Of a stretch of DNA of 42,108 nt, positions 41,308 through 42,108 are shown one piece after another. The notes beneath the pieces are model-generated. The model worked only from the letters and a program-made list of their open reading frames with translations. It ran no database searches and had not been told where the DNA came from. Numbering within the stretch: position 1 is the first letter of the stretch; every line of letters starts with the position of its first letter. The translations under genes were made by a program, and so were the position numbers. The DNA is from Gammaproteobacteria bacterium (lineage in GTDB: Bacteria; Pseudomonadota; Gammaproteobacteria; Diplorickettsiales; Diplorickettsiaceae): positions 1 to 42,108 of the forward strand of contig JABDBU010000002.1 of the NCBI GenBank assembly GCA_013288455.1. The letters run 5' to 3'.

Positions 41308-42108
41308 TCAATGACGATACCAGTCAGTTCCTCTTGGATTGTCATTGATAAAAACTCCTAAATTCAGTAATACATCACGGATTTTGTCTGCTTCTACCCA
41401 GTTTTTAACAGCGCGTGCCTGATTACGCGCAGCAACCAATTCTTCTATCTTTTCTAGCTCACCCTCTTTGAGACCTACTTTCCAAAATTTGTTTGGATCG
41501 AGTTGTAAAATCCCTAATACACCCGCTTGTTGCTTCAAAAATTTTGCTAAAGAAAACGCTTTTTGTGGATCCACCACCCGAAAGCGGTTAATTTCACGTG
41601 CAACCTCAAATAATACTGCCAAGGCATTTGGTGTATTAAAATCATCATCCATTGCTACATTAAATTTTGTTTGATATTCATTTTGCATAGCAGAGAAGTT
41701 CACGTTTTCCAATTCCAAATCTTTGCCTTCAAGACCACGCAAACTGATGTAAAGACGTTGTATTGCTGCCTGTGCAGCTTGTAGATTTTCCTGCGAATAG
41801 TGAATAGGACTACGATAATGACTCGCTATCAGAAAATAACGCAGCACTTCGGCGGGATATTTTGCCAAAACATCCCGTAGAGTAAAAAAATTCCCTAAGG
41901 ACTTAGACATTTTTTGGTGATCAATTTGTACAAAACCGACATGGATCCAGGTATTTACAAATTTCTTACCCGTTACTCCTTCCGATTGCGCAATTTCATT
42001 TTGATGATGAGGAAAGACGAGATCGAGGCCACCTCCATGCATGTCAAAATGCTCGCCTAAAGCTGCCATAGACATGGCTGAACATTCAATATGCCAACCC
42101 GGTAAAAC
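41308..42108 (-). CDS. cysS: cysteinyl-tRNA synthetase (3' part)
   Basis: The last 266 codons of CysS, running out of the window at the right edge. The visible part starts in the zinc-site region (LPGWHIECSAMSMAAL, then HGGGLDLVFPHHQNEIAQSE) and includes KMSKSLGNFFTLRDVL, the KMSKS loop. The DALR-like helical domain follows, ending FINDNPRGTDWYRH. The N-terminal HIGH motif is outside the window. The gene order with a DHA2 transporter is not a standard one. Confidence 0.97.
   Translation of the reverse strand, partial: VLPGWHIECSAMSMAALGEHFDMHGGGLDLVFPHHQNEIAQSEGVTGKKFVNTWIHVGFVQIDHQKMSKSLGNFFTLRDVLAKYPAEVLRYFLIASHYRSPIHYSQENLQAAQAAIQRLYISLRGLEGKDLELENVNFSAMQNEYQTKFNVAMDDDFNTPNALAVLFEVAREINRFRVVDPQKAFSLAKFLKQQAGVLGILQLDPNKFWKVGLKEGELEKIEELVAARNQARAVKNWVEADKIRDVLLNLGVFINDNPRGTDWYRH

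Overview
The window looks like a chromosomal piece of a host-associated gammaproteobacterium of the Legionella/Coxiella/Rickettsiella type (order Legionellales). The best evidence is a dotD-dotC-dotB cluster, the outer-membrane lipoproteins and the ATPase of a Dot/Icm type IVB secretion system. Other core genes (ftsY, rsmD, epmA, diaA-yraN-lpoA, ileS-lspA, hemF) are ordinary gammaproteobacterial types. The DNA is AT-rich and carries decayed genes, degraded insertion sequences and small repeats, as expected of a lineage under genome erosion. No tRNA, rRNA or CRISPR array was seen.

Layout. 1-4.3 kb: end of ribH, a ferredoxin-NADP reductase, an RhlE-like helicase, and pdxS-pdxT, the DXP-independent vitamin B6 synthase. 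4.3-7.3 kb: a multi-pass membrane protein of unknown function and a lone tyrosine recombinase. 7.3-10.6 kb: divergent hemF/hemJ (consecutive heme steps), rubredoxin, ftsY, rsmD. 10.6-14.7 kb: dotD-dotC-dotB-epmA in one tight transcription unit, then convergent pncA. 14.8-18.7 kb: an accessory islet with a multiply frameshifted gene, two inverted ISAs1-type transposase remnants around an unknown 509-residue protein, a tiny basic ORF and an 8-bp simple repeat. 18.9-25.7 kb: D-Ala-D-Ala dipeptidase, an orphan spore-coat-U-type secreted protein, diaA-yraN-lpoA, an Smr protein and uvrD. 25.7-31.1 kb: an ABC importer of the thiamine-precursor (NMT1/THI5) type, a broken methyltransferase-like gene, an MFS carrier, a CADD-family enzyme and a type IV pilin. 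31.1-36.6 kb: a MITE-like repeat, ileS, lspA broken at a run of nine G, an APC permease, a lytic transglycosylase. 36.6-42.1 kb: an unknown protein with a pentapeptide repeat, DedA, an L,D-transpeptidase, a DHA2-type MFS exporter and the 3' part of cysS.

How the genes fit together: cofactor supply is a theme (riboflavin, PLP, heme, NAD salvage, uptake of a thiamine precursor, and probably p-aminobenzoate through CADD). A second theme is envelope and secretion: DotB/C/D, LpoA, L,D-transpeptidase, dipeptidase, transglycosylase, LspA and pilin. DotC, DotD and LpoA are lipoproteins that need LspA, so the lspA frameshift inside a homopolymer deserves attention. Other highlights are a yraN that seems to use an ATT start, a CADD enzyme retaining all its metal ligands and sacrificial residues, a dispersed MITE-like repeat family, and a duplicated TTGACT box in front of dotDCB.
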